Shown here one piece after another: positions 33,288 through 43,214 of a stretch of 64,000 nt of DNA. Within the stretch, counting starts at the first letter, position 1. Each line of letters begins with the position of its first letter. The DNA lies in NCBI RefSeq assembly GCF_001659605.2, contig NC_035162.2, positions 31,190,153-31,254,152 on the forward strand. Direction: 5' to 3'. The notes beneath the pieces were generated by a model. The model did no database searches and had not been told where the DNA came from. It saw only the letters and a list, made by a program, of their open reading frames with translations. A program made the position numbers and the translations under genes. This DNA is from Manihot esculenta. Lineage: Eukaryota; Streptophyta; Magnoliopsida; Malpighiales; Euphorbiaceae.

Positions 33288-34107
33288 AATGGGGAAGTAA
33301 TACATCTTTTTGTATGGTATTAGAGTCTTCCCTTTCCCCACGGTGTGCTTGAGGCGTTTGAACCTTTCATGGTCACAAAATTTGCATCTGGTAAGTTCTG
33401 TATCATTTTTCCAATAAATCATACAACCATTAACACAACAGTGTATCTTTTGTACAGGGAGCCCCAATCCTTGCACTAGTCTCTTTGTTGAGTAAAAGCT
33501 GTCCGTCATAACATTGTCACTCGGTAACATCTCCTTCATAAGTTCACAAATCTAATCAAAACACCGTTCTGAGAAATGATGTTCTGCCTTCAGATTTAGT
33601 AAACGTGAAACAGCCGATAACTGAGAGTGAGTTTTACATCCAGACCATAGTTCTTGCTATCATACAGTTTTAACATATCATACAGTTTCTGTGCAGCGGA
33701 GTTTGGCATCTCATATGTATCATTATTTATTACATGACAGCTTGTTGCATCCTTGACCATGTCCTCCAATCGATTGAAATTTGGGTGATTAACACTATCA
33801 GAACCATAAGACATACTAATAGTGCATCACCAGATCCGTCACGCACTTCAGTTTCACCATGCAAATACCAAACAAGGTAATTTTGCACAAAACCATACTT
33901 CATTAAATGATATTTAACTGTATTTTCACCTTGAAAGCTATGGTTCTGACACTTAAATCGATTGTAAGGACAACGAATCTGATCGCCATTTAAATAATCT
34001 GGGCAGTTCTTAGCCTTCTCTATAAATTCATTGATCCCCTCTAAATATCTGGGATTAAGTAAACCATCTCTAAGACGGGCACATATCCAACTTCTTTCCG
34101 CAGTCAT
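33288..34107 (-). pseudogene. TNP2 transposase, N-terminal region
   Basis: Minus-strand start at 34107 with a Transpos_assoc-like domain (ERSWICARLRDG...YLEGINEFIEKA, then a Cys-containing IRCPYNRFKC segment). Then an HGE-type region with frame breaks near 33730-33815, and a segment (33539 to 33288) with LGLPVQKIHCCVNGCMIYWK and CKFCDHERF, which precedes the Transposase_21 domain in TNP2 proteins. The coding then jumps 22.7 kb to 10530 across the gypsy nest. Several stops and frameshifts show it is dead independently of the insertion. Confidence 0.85.
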
Positions 34108-34301
34108 ATTAGCTACAATAACGATGCTACTATGAAAACATAAAACTTATAAACCCTATCTTCGAATGGAGCCTGAAAAGCAACAATTAAATTATGCATT
34201 ATATCTAAAATATGCAGTAATTATATCAATTTTTCTTGAGAGGATAATTGATGCAAAAAATGGAATAATAATATAAAAATCTGAATTACATGAACTTGGC
34301 A

Positions 34302-34404
34302 AGTGCACCAGCAGGTGTATAGCACCTGCTAGTGCACTTGCCAAGTGCACCAGCAGGTGTATAGCACCTGCTGGTGCACTGCAAAGTGCACCTGCTGGTG
34401 CACT
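34302..34404. repeat. Cluster of three palindromic hairpins
   Basis: Hairpin 1 (34302-34338) and hairpin 2 (34344-34380) share the left arm AGTGCACCAGCAGGTG and loop TATAG. Hairpin 2 has a perfect 16-bp stem (right arm CACCTGCTGGTGCACT); hairpin 1 has one mismatch. A third, compact copy at 34385-34404 has arms AGTGCACC and GGTGCACT. They lie upstream of the TNP2 start, where CACTA subterminal repeats could be, but differ completely from the repeats at the left end. Confidence 0.85.
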
Positions 34405-34411
34405 TAGCAAG

Positions 34412-34680
34412 TAAGATGGCACATTTTATTCCATGTCATAAAACTGATGATGCAATGAACATAGCTGATTTGTTTTTCAGAGAAGTAGTATGTTTGCATG
34501 GTATACTTAAGACTGTTGTTTCTGATAGAAATTCTAAGTTTCTTAGTCGTTTCTGATAGAAATTCTAAGTTTCTTAGTCATTTCTAGCGTGTTTTGTGGG
34601 GGAAATTGGATACTAAATTTTTATTTTTTACTATTTGTCATCCACAAACAGATGGCCAAACTGAAGTCATTAAATATCCA
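34412..34680 (+). pseudogene. Gypsy integrase core fragment
   Basis: Translations on the plus strand show [20 protein letters not shown], a [20 protein letters not shown] segment (second catalytic Asp region), and after breaks HPQTDGQTEV (catalytic Glu region). A 31-bp tandem duplication (34518-34579) disrupts the frame. The sequence differs clearly from the chromovirus integrases elsewhere in the window, so it is from another gypsy lineage. No LTR was seen nearby. Confidence 0.8.
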
Positions 34681-34689
34681 TATAAACAA

Positions 34690-36684
34690 TTGAATTAATT
34701 TTAACACTTGAATTAATTTAACAGAACTCTATGAAGTCTGTATAATACAAATTTATTATAATTATAACAATATTTTAAATTAATTTTAATTATATTTAAA
34801 TTAACTTACACGACATATAATTATTTTTACCATATAAACAATTTATTTAACTAAAATTAAATATTAAATAAAATCTTAAACTCTTATATGAAATTTCTAA
34901 ATTATATAATGGAAATACTTAATTTTAAAATAGGACTGATTAGATTCCGTCAGAAATTTTAATTAATAATATTTGATTAAGATGAAATTTAGAAAATGAA
35001 AGAGTAGAAATCGAAATCTTTTATTGAATTCTTAAAAATTGAAAAAAAGTGTTTCAAATAATAAAAAATAAATTATTTATAATAGAAAAATTCTAATGTA
35101 AAAAAATTTAAAAAAATTAATAAAAATATAAAATTGATGATAAAATTCTTTGAAAATACTTTTGTTACACTTTTAAAAGTTATGCATTTTAAAATTTTAT
35201 TTATAAAAAATTATTATGAACTTTCAATGGATGTTGGCCGCATAAGTTAAGTTAAATTCAAATCTTCATTATTTTTTTTTACTTAAATAATAATTTTAAT
35301 TGAAAATTTTAAATAATTAAGAGTTTAAAATTTTAATTAAAATTTAATTCAAATTAATTAAATTATTTATATAATAAAAATAATGAGTATTGTAAAATAA
35401 TTTAAATATTAATTTAAATTAATTTAAATTATTATAATTATAATAAATTTAAAAATTAAGATTTTTTAATTTAAAATTAAAAATTTTAATAATTCGATAA
35501 AATTGTGAATTTTTTGACGAATAGATTTTTTTTTAATATTTAAATATGAGTTTTCAAATTGTTATTGATTGTTTCTTGGTTTGTTTTGGTTTGTGATATA
35601 AGATAATTAAGAATCCCATATATCAAACTAATTAAAGAAGTAAACTTACAAAAGATTCTAAGTATTTACATCGAATTAAACTATACTTGGATACATTGAA
35701 TCAGATCCAATTACCGGACCCACAGGACTCGCTTATCGAATTCTCAGCCTCGGGGACAATCAGCACCCCAATATTACGCCTACCGACAAATCTAATTGAG
35801 ATTCCATATTACTAAAATTATTAAATTTATCAATTTTTTTTGAAATAAAAATAAAAAATTAAATAAAATTTAAAATTTCTCAAATTTATTTAAATATATT
35901 TATCATCATACTAAATAATTATGTAAATACATCAATATTTTATTATATTTATAATATAATTTACATTCTTATTTAATTTAATACTTCAATTTACTAAATT
36001 CATCAATTAAATAATCTTTAAATTTTTAATTCCATAACACTTCAACTTCTCAATTAAAATATTATGGATTTTAGTTTTTAATATTTTGCTTTGAGTAATA
36101 TATTACTCTTTTAAACTTATAAATAAATTTACATTCCATCTTATTTTTTTCATAAAAGAAATTGCAATAAAGAATTTTATTTTATTTTTAATAAAATGAG
36201 TTAAATAGGTTGTACATAATCTGAAATATCACATCATTTACACTGGTCGAAGCAGAACTCGAAGATATATACAATTTCTTAATTATGATTAGGGTTAATA
36301 GGATATAAATATTATATTATACTATTAAGTTAGTAACGGATCTAATACTAATACCTCCTAATTAGGAGTAAGCATTATCCTGAAATTTTGAAAATAGGGT
36401 TTTTAATATGTATATAAACTTAGCTGGAAAATTATGTTTATCCATTTTTCTTTTGTCTGCTAGTGACATCTAACTGGTTTTCTGTGCACCTATTTTTGTC
36501 ATCTATTTTTGTCACTCAAACCCGTACATACAGACGTGTCAGAGAATCTTTCCATGCCAGGCCGCCATTTAATTCTCTCCAGCGTACATGCTGTTAAAAC
36601 TGCGAAATGACTGGGTTAGCTATTCTCACTCATGTCATATCGTCGGGCTAGATTATCTCCTATTGGACCTGCGCCCATGAGCCA
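34690..36684. other. AT-rich DNA, no gene seen
   Basis: Long AT-rich tract with simple A/T runs and no recognisable coding or terminal repeats. A more GC-balanced stretch near 35690-35800 and another near 36480-36680 hold no open frame I could identify. Confidence 0.6.
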
Positions 36685-36900
36685 TCCGGTTTGCCCATGT
36701 GTCCGGGTTAGAATTTACGATAGTGGATCGATCTGCTTGAAGATGGCCCGATGAGTTTTGGGCTTATGTTTTTCTTTAGGGTCCGGTCTGCCCCATGTAT
36801 CGGGGTTAGGACTTGCGGTAATGGGTCGGTCTGCTTGTGGATGGCCCGATGGACTTTGCCTTGTGTTTTTCTTTAGAGTCCGGTCTTACCCCAAGTGTAG
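36685..36900. repeat. 97-bp tandem repeat, two copies plus partial third
   Basis: Copies 36685-36781 and 36782-36878 both start TCCGGT(T/C)TG and contain ATGGCCCGATG and GTTTTTCTTTAG. A third copy starts at 36879 and decays within about 20 bp. It is GC-richer than its surroundings. The 64-codon frame at 36758-36952 is a reading of the repeat, not a gene. Confidence 0.8.
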
Positions 36901-37486
36901 AAAATCCGACCGTCATCAAAATAAAAAAATCGATCGAATCAATTTAATTTAATAATTTAGTTCAATTTATATGATAAACATTTCAGTTCCATTTTAAATT
37001 TTAAAATTCTTCATCTAATAATTCGATTCGATTTTGAAAATAGAAATTTTAGTAAAACTCAACCTAAAAAAAAATAAATTTAAAGATATCATCTTCTTGT
37101 GGTTTAGTGGTGAATTAGTTATCTTTTAATTTTAAAGGTCTAGGTTTTTGAATATGTGGCTCCACAATCTGTATATTTTCCTTTTTTTATTTTTTTATTA
37201 ACTTTTAATCCTAACCATTAATTTTTTATAGATTTGAGCCATCAATTCTATGTATAAATTAATTATTTTAGAGTAAAAAATCTAAATGCTATCTCTTCCT
37301 TCCTTTTTTCCTCAACTTTCCCTCATCTATTTTCCTTTAATTGAAATTAAATGCATGAATCAAGAAAAGGAATCCATAGTAGATAGCATAGCACGTAGCA
37401 GTAGCACGGCTGCTCCAAACTAGCAGTATGTCGCCGCAATACTTTGTCTCCGGATCGCAACAACTCGAATCTAGAGCTGCAACTCC
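36901..37486. other. AT-rich spacer, no gene seen
   Basis: Contains short GTTCGATT-type fragments (36940-37050) like those in the MITE at 1133, and pyrimidine-rich stretches. No convincing gene or boundary. Confidence 0.5.
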
Positions 37487-37549
37487 GCTCTCCACCGCCA
37501 CAGCCCCACTCTCCACCGCCGTAGCCCCACTCTCCACCGTTGCAACCCC
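37487..37549. repeat. 21-bp minisatellite, three units
   Basis: Units at 37487-37507, 37508-37528 and 37529-37549, consensus ACTCTCCACCGCCGYAGCCCC with a few changes. The repeat produces frames on both strands (Gly/Glu-rich on minus, Ser/Thr/Ala/Pro-rich on plus) that look like proteins but have no other support. Confidence 0.75.
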
Positions 37550-38808
37550 GCATTCCAGCACCATGACACTTAACCTCCAGCACATAATAATCCCTTTCTT
37601 GCATCGCTGCCATGCAGCCTTTTTCCAGCATCGCAGCCACGGTCTCTAGTGCCGCAGCCCGCATTTCAGTGTTGAACTTTGTTTCCTAACATCACCATCA
37701 TTTTTAAATTTTAAATTGCTGTTATTTTTTTCTTAAAATTGTAAAATTGCTTTTCTTTATTATAGATATGGATGGTTGAAATTATAATTGAGTTAATATT
37801 GAATATAAATTTTATTTTGAGATTTATTTCATTTAATAATAAAAGGGGACAAAGAGAAGGAGATGGGTGAAGAATCGACTTCAATTAGAATCTAATTGAT
37901 TTATTTCCATTGATTATTAGGATCTATTTAATTTAAAATATAAATAAAATTTTAATTTTTAATTTATTTAATTTAATTTAATTTTAAATCAAATCGATAG
38001 ATGGTTCATCCTATACGTCTAATTGAATAAATCTCACTTGATACACATAAACCAATATTTTAAGAGTATATTTCAAAATAAGTATAGTTAACTTTGAGAA
38101 TAAAATTTGAGCTTACTATCATCCAAACACTTAGTTTTTAATCGAAATTGAAGATTTTAATAATTAAATATTTCCATCACCATTTCTTCCGATGATAACT
38201 GCATAAAGATGCAAACAAAATATATTCATGGGATGCATTACATTATTTATATTCTTTGTAGAAAATAATAAATTGCATTCAAACACCTACGAAGGAATCT
38301 GATTGTTCCGTTTATAAAAACTATCTCTTAGAATAAAACTATTTTGTTCATCTTTCATCAAGCTATAGTAATTAGGATTTGAAAGAGTTCTTCATTAATG
38401 TAATTAAATAATATTTTATGAATTTTATGATTAAAAAAATAATAAAAATTAGTCTCGGTGAGACTATGTAAAGTTTTTAAAATTCAATATAAACATTTAG
38501 TTTCTGCTGTAGCACATAAAATATAAACATTTAGTTTTATTTTTAATTACTAAAATTTCGTTTGTTTGTAAAATATAATTTGTACAGAGAATAGTTTCTG
38601 TGAAAAATATTTTCTATAAAAAATATTTTCTATAAAAAATATTTTCTAATAACATGATTTATTCTCAATTGCTTGATTTTAACTTGAAAAATAAATTTAT
38701 TAACAAATTTTTATATAGATTTCTTAATAAAAATCTCAATATATGGAGAATGACTTCCTGTTTTTTAAGTGAGGAAGTCATTTTTTTTTTTTAAATAACT
38801 TACTTTTT
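37550..38808. other. AT-rich DNA, no gene seen
   Basis: No coding potential or RNA gene seen. A run of short direct repeats containing AAAAATATTTTCTA is present at about 38608-38650. Confidence 0.55.
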
Positions 38809-39096
38809 ATCACTAGTTCCGATTAGATGTATTATAATTTATCAAAATTAAAAAGTTTATTTAGGTTCTGTTTATCATTTTTTATCAATAATCTTGATTA
38901 AAGAAAAAAGTAAGTGATTTTTAAAATAATTTATTTTTTTCTTTAATCAAGAAAATATTAATTAAATTTTTTATGCCTCAAACACTAAAGTATATGAAAA
39001 ATATTTTTCTGAAAAGTATTTTTCATAAAACAAAAGAAGCCTAAATAAACTTTTCAATTTTTATAAATTATAATACATCTAATTGGAACTAGTGAT
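38809..39096. mobile_element. Foldback or MITE-like palindromic element (288 bp)
   Basis: Ends ATCACTAGTTCC and GGAACTAGTGAT. The outer arms match over about 53 bp with three mismatches, and inner segments (CTTGATTAAAGAAAAAA and TTTTTTCTTTAATCAAG) pair as well, so nearly the whole element can fold into one long stem. It has no coding capacity and no clear target duplication, so the superfamily is uncertain; the CACTAG ends are suggestive of CACTA but not enough. Confidence 0.75.
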
Positions 39097-39555
39097 GGGA
39101 CAGTGAAGTTCATGATATATACTTGGATATAGCTGAGTCTATGGAGGGCAAAGATTTAATTTGTTTTGGATCCAGATGATATTATTATTGATCATTAAGG
39201 GACTATCTATTCGTTAATGATTTCTTCTAAATTATAGAATTTTTTTTTTCTCTAAAAAATGGAAATTAGCTGTCATTTTTGTGTGATAGGTCAAAGGGTT
39301 GAGTATAGGATTAATGTTGCATATGAATCTTGAGAAATTATGGGATAAACCAATGATATGGATTTGAGCAATGGCTTTTTCATGGTCAAGTTCAGCTCAT
39401 ATGTGAAATATCATATTCATTAGTTATTGCAACCAATTATCTCGATCTCTGCCTTCGGTTAGTAAGTTTTTTGTCTCTTATTTGGAAGCTCATTTTCTTC
39501 TCTTGATCCTCCTTTCTTTTCTACATCTTGTTTTTATTCTCCACTCCACCAATCC
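39097..39555. other. Spacer upstream of the LINE remnant
   Basis: AT-rich, with a pyrimidine-rich stretch at about 39470-39555. It could be the 5' UTR of the LINE, but no feature confirms this. Confidence 0.4.
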
Positions 39556-40330
39556 ATGTCGGACTTTGAACAAGACGTCAATGAGTTGATAGACAAAGCT
39601 TTGAACCTAAACTGTCAAGATTAAGTCCCTAACCTCACATCAAGTAGTTCCACCGCTACCGCTCCTCCCCCTCCCACCAAAAAAAAAAAAAAAAAAAAAA
39701 CTTACAAAAATGTCTCCTTGTTAGGAAGTTGTTTGCATCAAAAGCTTTAGGAGCCAACATAGTTAAAGCAGCACTACAGAAGTCTTGGAGAAACCTTAGG
39801 AGTTTTCATGTCAAGGCAGAGAAGAATCATATATTACCTCTTTACCTTTAAACATTAAGTTGGCTGTCAATGCGCCCTATCAAATAGACCATGGTGTATT
39901 CATACTCACTCGTAAACCTCCATGAATGCCCACCAGACATATCTATTGTGGAGATTGATTTTTCCCGCTCCTTATTTTGGATCCAGGCATATGGACTCCC
40001 ACGAAATAAGATGAATCAGGAAATAGAAAAATTGATTGGAAATTTTGCCTAGGATGGATTCATAGGCCAACCTCTCTACCTAAGAATCAAGACAGCCAAT
40101 CTTATCACCTTCCCCATCAAACCTAGCTTTTAATTTAAGAAACTAGATGGTATCTTACAACAAGCAAATTTAAAATTTTACAAGCTTTCTGACCTATGTT
40201 ACCAGTGCAAAATTATGGGCCATTATAGTAAAGATTGCCCAAGCTCCTGATGGAAGGATGGGCTATTAGAAGCACCAAGCAATAAGCCCTTTGGTCCTTG
40301 GCTAAAAGCAAGTCCCATCAAACCCAGTAA
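39556..40330 (+). pseudogene. LINE (L1-type) ORF1 remnant
   Basis: ATG at 39556 opens MSDFEQDVNELIDKALNL, followed by stops. Further on, in broken frames, are FWIQAYGLPRNKMNQEIEKL, a DUF4283-like RNA-binding segment, and a zinc knuckle CYQCKIMGHYSKDC at 40197-40238 (CX2CX4HX4C), then PFGPWLKASP. This order is typical of ORF1 of plant L1 LINEs. A 21-base A run at about 39680-39700 interrupts the coding sequence. No endonuclease or RT follows, so the copy is truncated as well as mutated. Confidence 0.78.
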
Positions 40331-43214
40331 CTTGGGAATAGTACTCGAACTACCCTTACCACTACAATCCTAGAATTATCGTACTTTTTATGGGCAATGA
40401 TTGGATATACTCTTATTGGTTAGGATTTCGTCTTTCTATAATACTATCATGGAATCTAAGTTTTTTATTCACTTATAAAGAGTGGATGAAAATAGGAACC
40501 GCCACCACTCATGAGAACATAAACAAAGAGAACGACGTGGTTAAGAGACTTACCACCAGTAGACGTCCATTGTCCTTCATATTTTATAACGAAACGGTCT
40601 AGGTTCGAGATAGTGGGTACGAGAGAGGGAAGGTATTAGGCACCTTTCTTACATGGAATTTATTATTAAGAACCAACATCAGCCCTCTACACATGTTTCT
40701 TATATTCTATCATAGTGTATTTAATTAGAAATCTCTAATTAAGCAACTTTATTCTAGTTTAAACTCATGTACCTCAGCATGTGAAGTTTTTACATGACTT
40801 AAAATGAAATGTTTATCAAGTTGCCCTAATTACATATTTTTATGCTTGATTTCATCCTATTATTCTTTTTTCACACAAGTGGGATACTTAAACATGCATG
40901 AGTTTTAAGTTAATTTTGATACATAGTAAATAAATGCTTTCTAAGTTTTTAAGCATGCATTTAAAGTCTACTTTTATAGTTAACTAGCCCTAAGAATTTT
41001 GCTACTTAGACATTTATATGTGAAAGTGATATACAACTCTAATCATATCAACCATATCTCTAAAATGCAAAGATCCTTTTAAAATTACCAAGTGAATTCC
41101 TAAATTTGCTAGGTCCATATTACATGTATATTATGATGAGGAAAGCAAATAAAAGCATTCAAATAATGGGGAGAGGAGAAGATAATTATAATCTCAATAT
41201 TCTAAAAAAAGGGAAAGGAGAATATAATTAACTACAATTCTTAAAAATAATTAAAATAATTAAAAAGATTACAAGACCTAATGGGTCAAATACTCTTGCA
41301 AAGGACCTTTAAAGTTAGACTTTTCCTCCATTAAAATTGGATTCCTCCATAGACTCCTAGGTTAGATCCATTGGCTCCCCAAATGTGGAAAAATTTCATG
41401 CAAAGGGCTAATTGGTTTTGACCAACCATTGAATTCGGTCAAGGTCGAGTTCTTTCTTTGGTGTAAATTCATTCAAATAAACTTGTCAAAATAACAAAAT
41501 GAAAATAAAAAGGAAGCAAATAGTAAAAAATAATAAAATATCCAGCAGCAAATAAATATGAAAAATGAAAATAGAAAAATTAAAAATCCTAAAGGAAATA
41601 GAAAAGTAATCCTTTTCCAATAAGAAAAGGAATTTTCAAACAAATCAAGCAGGGGAAATCCTAGCCCCTATTTACTTCTTTTCCTAACACAAAAACACAT
41701 CTTAATACTTCGAGATATAAAGATCTAAAAGTAGAAAATTGAAAGAACAAATAAAAGAATACAAAAACAAACAAGAAAAGTCTACTACCCACAACATATC
41801 TAATTAGGCACAGATTCTGGCACTGAAAAAGAAAAAATATGAAAAATAAAAAATAATTCTGAGAATCTAAAATTTTATAGAAACTAACTAGAAATATAGA
41901 ACTAAAAGCAAATCAACCAAAAAGCATTTGAAAAACTCGTGTTATGGCCCATGCAAAATGGTTGCTTTAGAAATTAGCAGATTATGAATTCCAATTTATA
42001 TACAATATGGTATGAATTTAGAAGGCAAAATGTGAAAAAATCAAAAGAAAAAGTTTTAATGCACTTCCAACTTAATTTTAGGCTTAGGAATCATATGATT
42101 TGGAGATCTAGATTTTGGGTCATGAAAAGTGCATTACCAGGTAGTACTGACCAGAGTAACTCTGGTATACCTCTTAAATTTAAAAAATCATATTAAAGCA
42201 AAAAATATATATAAACTATAGCGAATTTAATGAAGAACACAATAAAAATATTTTAAAAGTCATAAGTGATGGGTGTCGAAACCACAAAAACTAACCTATT
42301 AAAACCCAATAAATATGAATTGTGTATAGGGTGAATATGATCAAATGCACATGAAATTGACACTAGAAATTTTCAAACGATGACTAAGAAAATAAACAAT
42401 AAAAGTAAAAAAGGGATTTTGATGATGAATAAGAATTAAAGAAATTAAAAGGAGCAATAATAAAAAGATAAATAAATTAATGTAAATAAATTCTAGTTGA
42501 AGTTTTGGATTTTTTCAGTTTTGAGAATTGATTATAGAAATAAACATATTTTATTCCTTCCAATAAATTAGTTATAGTTATAGAAAACGCTCCTCATAAC
42601 TAATATCTCCTTAGATTTAAATTAATTAGAAAGCGTTCACTAATTAACCCTAATCAACAAATCGCCCAGAAAACATGTTTGAGATTTTAATTTATCAACC
42701 GTCTTAAGAATTAGAGAGGTTCAATTCTAACCAATAAATTAAACCGCGCGGCGAGTTCAAACTAGATCATACAATTTCTTAGTAGGTTACACTATTACGA
42801 ACTTCAAGTATCCAAACTAACAAAATATCACTTTGAAAATATGAACAATGGGCCCTAGTTATCAAATAACAAAGCAATAATAATATTAAAAACTAAAATT
42901 GCATAAATATTAAAAGAATAAAAGATGAATAATTATATTTAGATCACACAATTCATGGATAAACTAAAATTTTAACCTAACTCCAACTAGAAATAAAGAG
43001 TTTAGCCACTCATTGTTTTGGAAGAAAATATAAAAGAGAAGAGAATAGAGAATCGTCTGGAAAAGAGAGATGCCGAAGATGATGGCCCCTGCAGCTATCC
43101 AGAAAGATGGGCTTCAATAGGTGCTCAACCCTAGTAAAGTCTTTTAGGGAATAGGAAATCTTATTTGCTTCAAATTATGAATCCTTCTTTTAACATGTTT
43201 CCATTCAGGAGATA
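40331..43214. other. Uncharacterised AT-rich DNA, possible old LTR debris
   Basis: The stretch 40490-40660 (GGAACCGCCACCACTCATGAG, then GAGAGGGAAGGTATTAGGCACC) resembles boilerplate found in leader or LTR sequences of several plant gypsy elements, from memory. No terminal repeat pair, PBS or coding domain was found. The rest (40700-43214) is A-rich with no supported feature. Confidence 0.35.

Larger units (their letters stand above)
3040..34107 (-). mobile_element. CACTA (En/Spm) transposon, left end to transposase start
   Basis: The left terminus reads CACTACAAGAA at 3040-3050, the canonical CACTA end, followed by palindromic subterminal repeats. On the minus strand it carries a Transposase_24-like gene and a TNP2 transposase gene, the usual CACTA gene pair. 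About 25 kb of the interval is later insertions: a solo LTR at 5759-8001 and a gypsy nest at 10536-33287. No matching right terminus (TTCTTGTAGTG) was found. The right boundary is unknown and set here at the 5' end of TNP2; the element could extend to the hairpins at 34302-34404. Confidence 0.8.

Noticed and set aside
37337..37664. Gly/Glu-rich minus-strand and Ser/Ala/Pro-rich plus-strand frames
   Set aside because: They derive from the 21-bp minisatellite at 37487-37549; no homology or gene structure surrounds them.
40390..40602. 70-codon frame following the LINE remnant
   Set aside because: No recognisable motif, and it lies in sequence resembling LTR leader debris; a chance frame.
34690..43214. 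A host gene hidden in the AT-rich interval
   Set aside because: I found no chain of exon-like frames with a recognisable domain; only the LINE ORF1 remnant and repeats have support.
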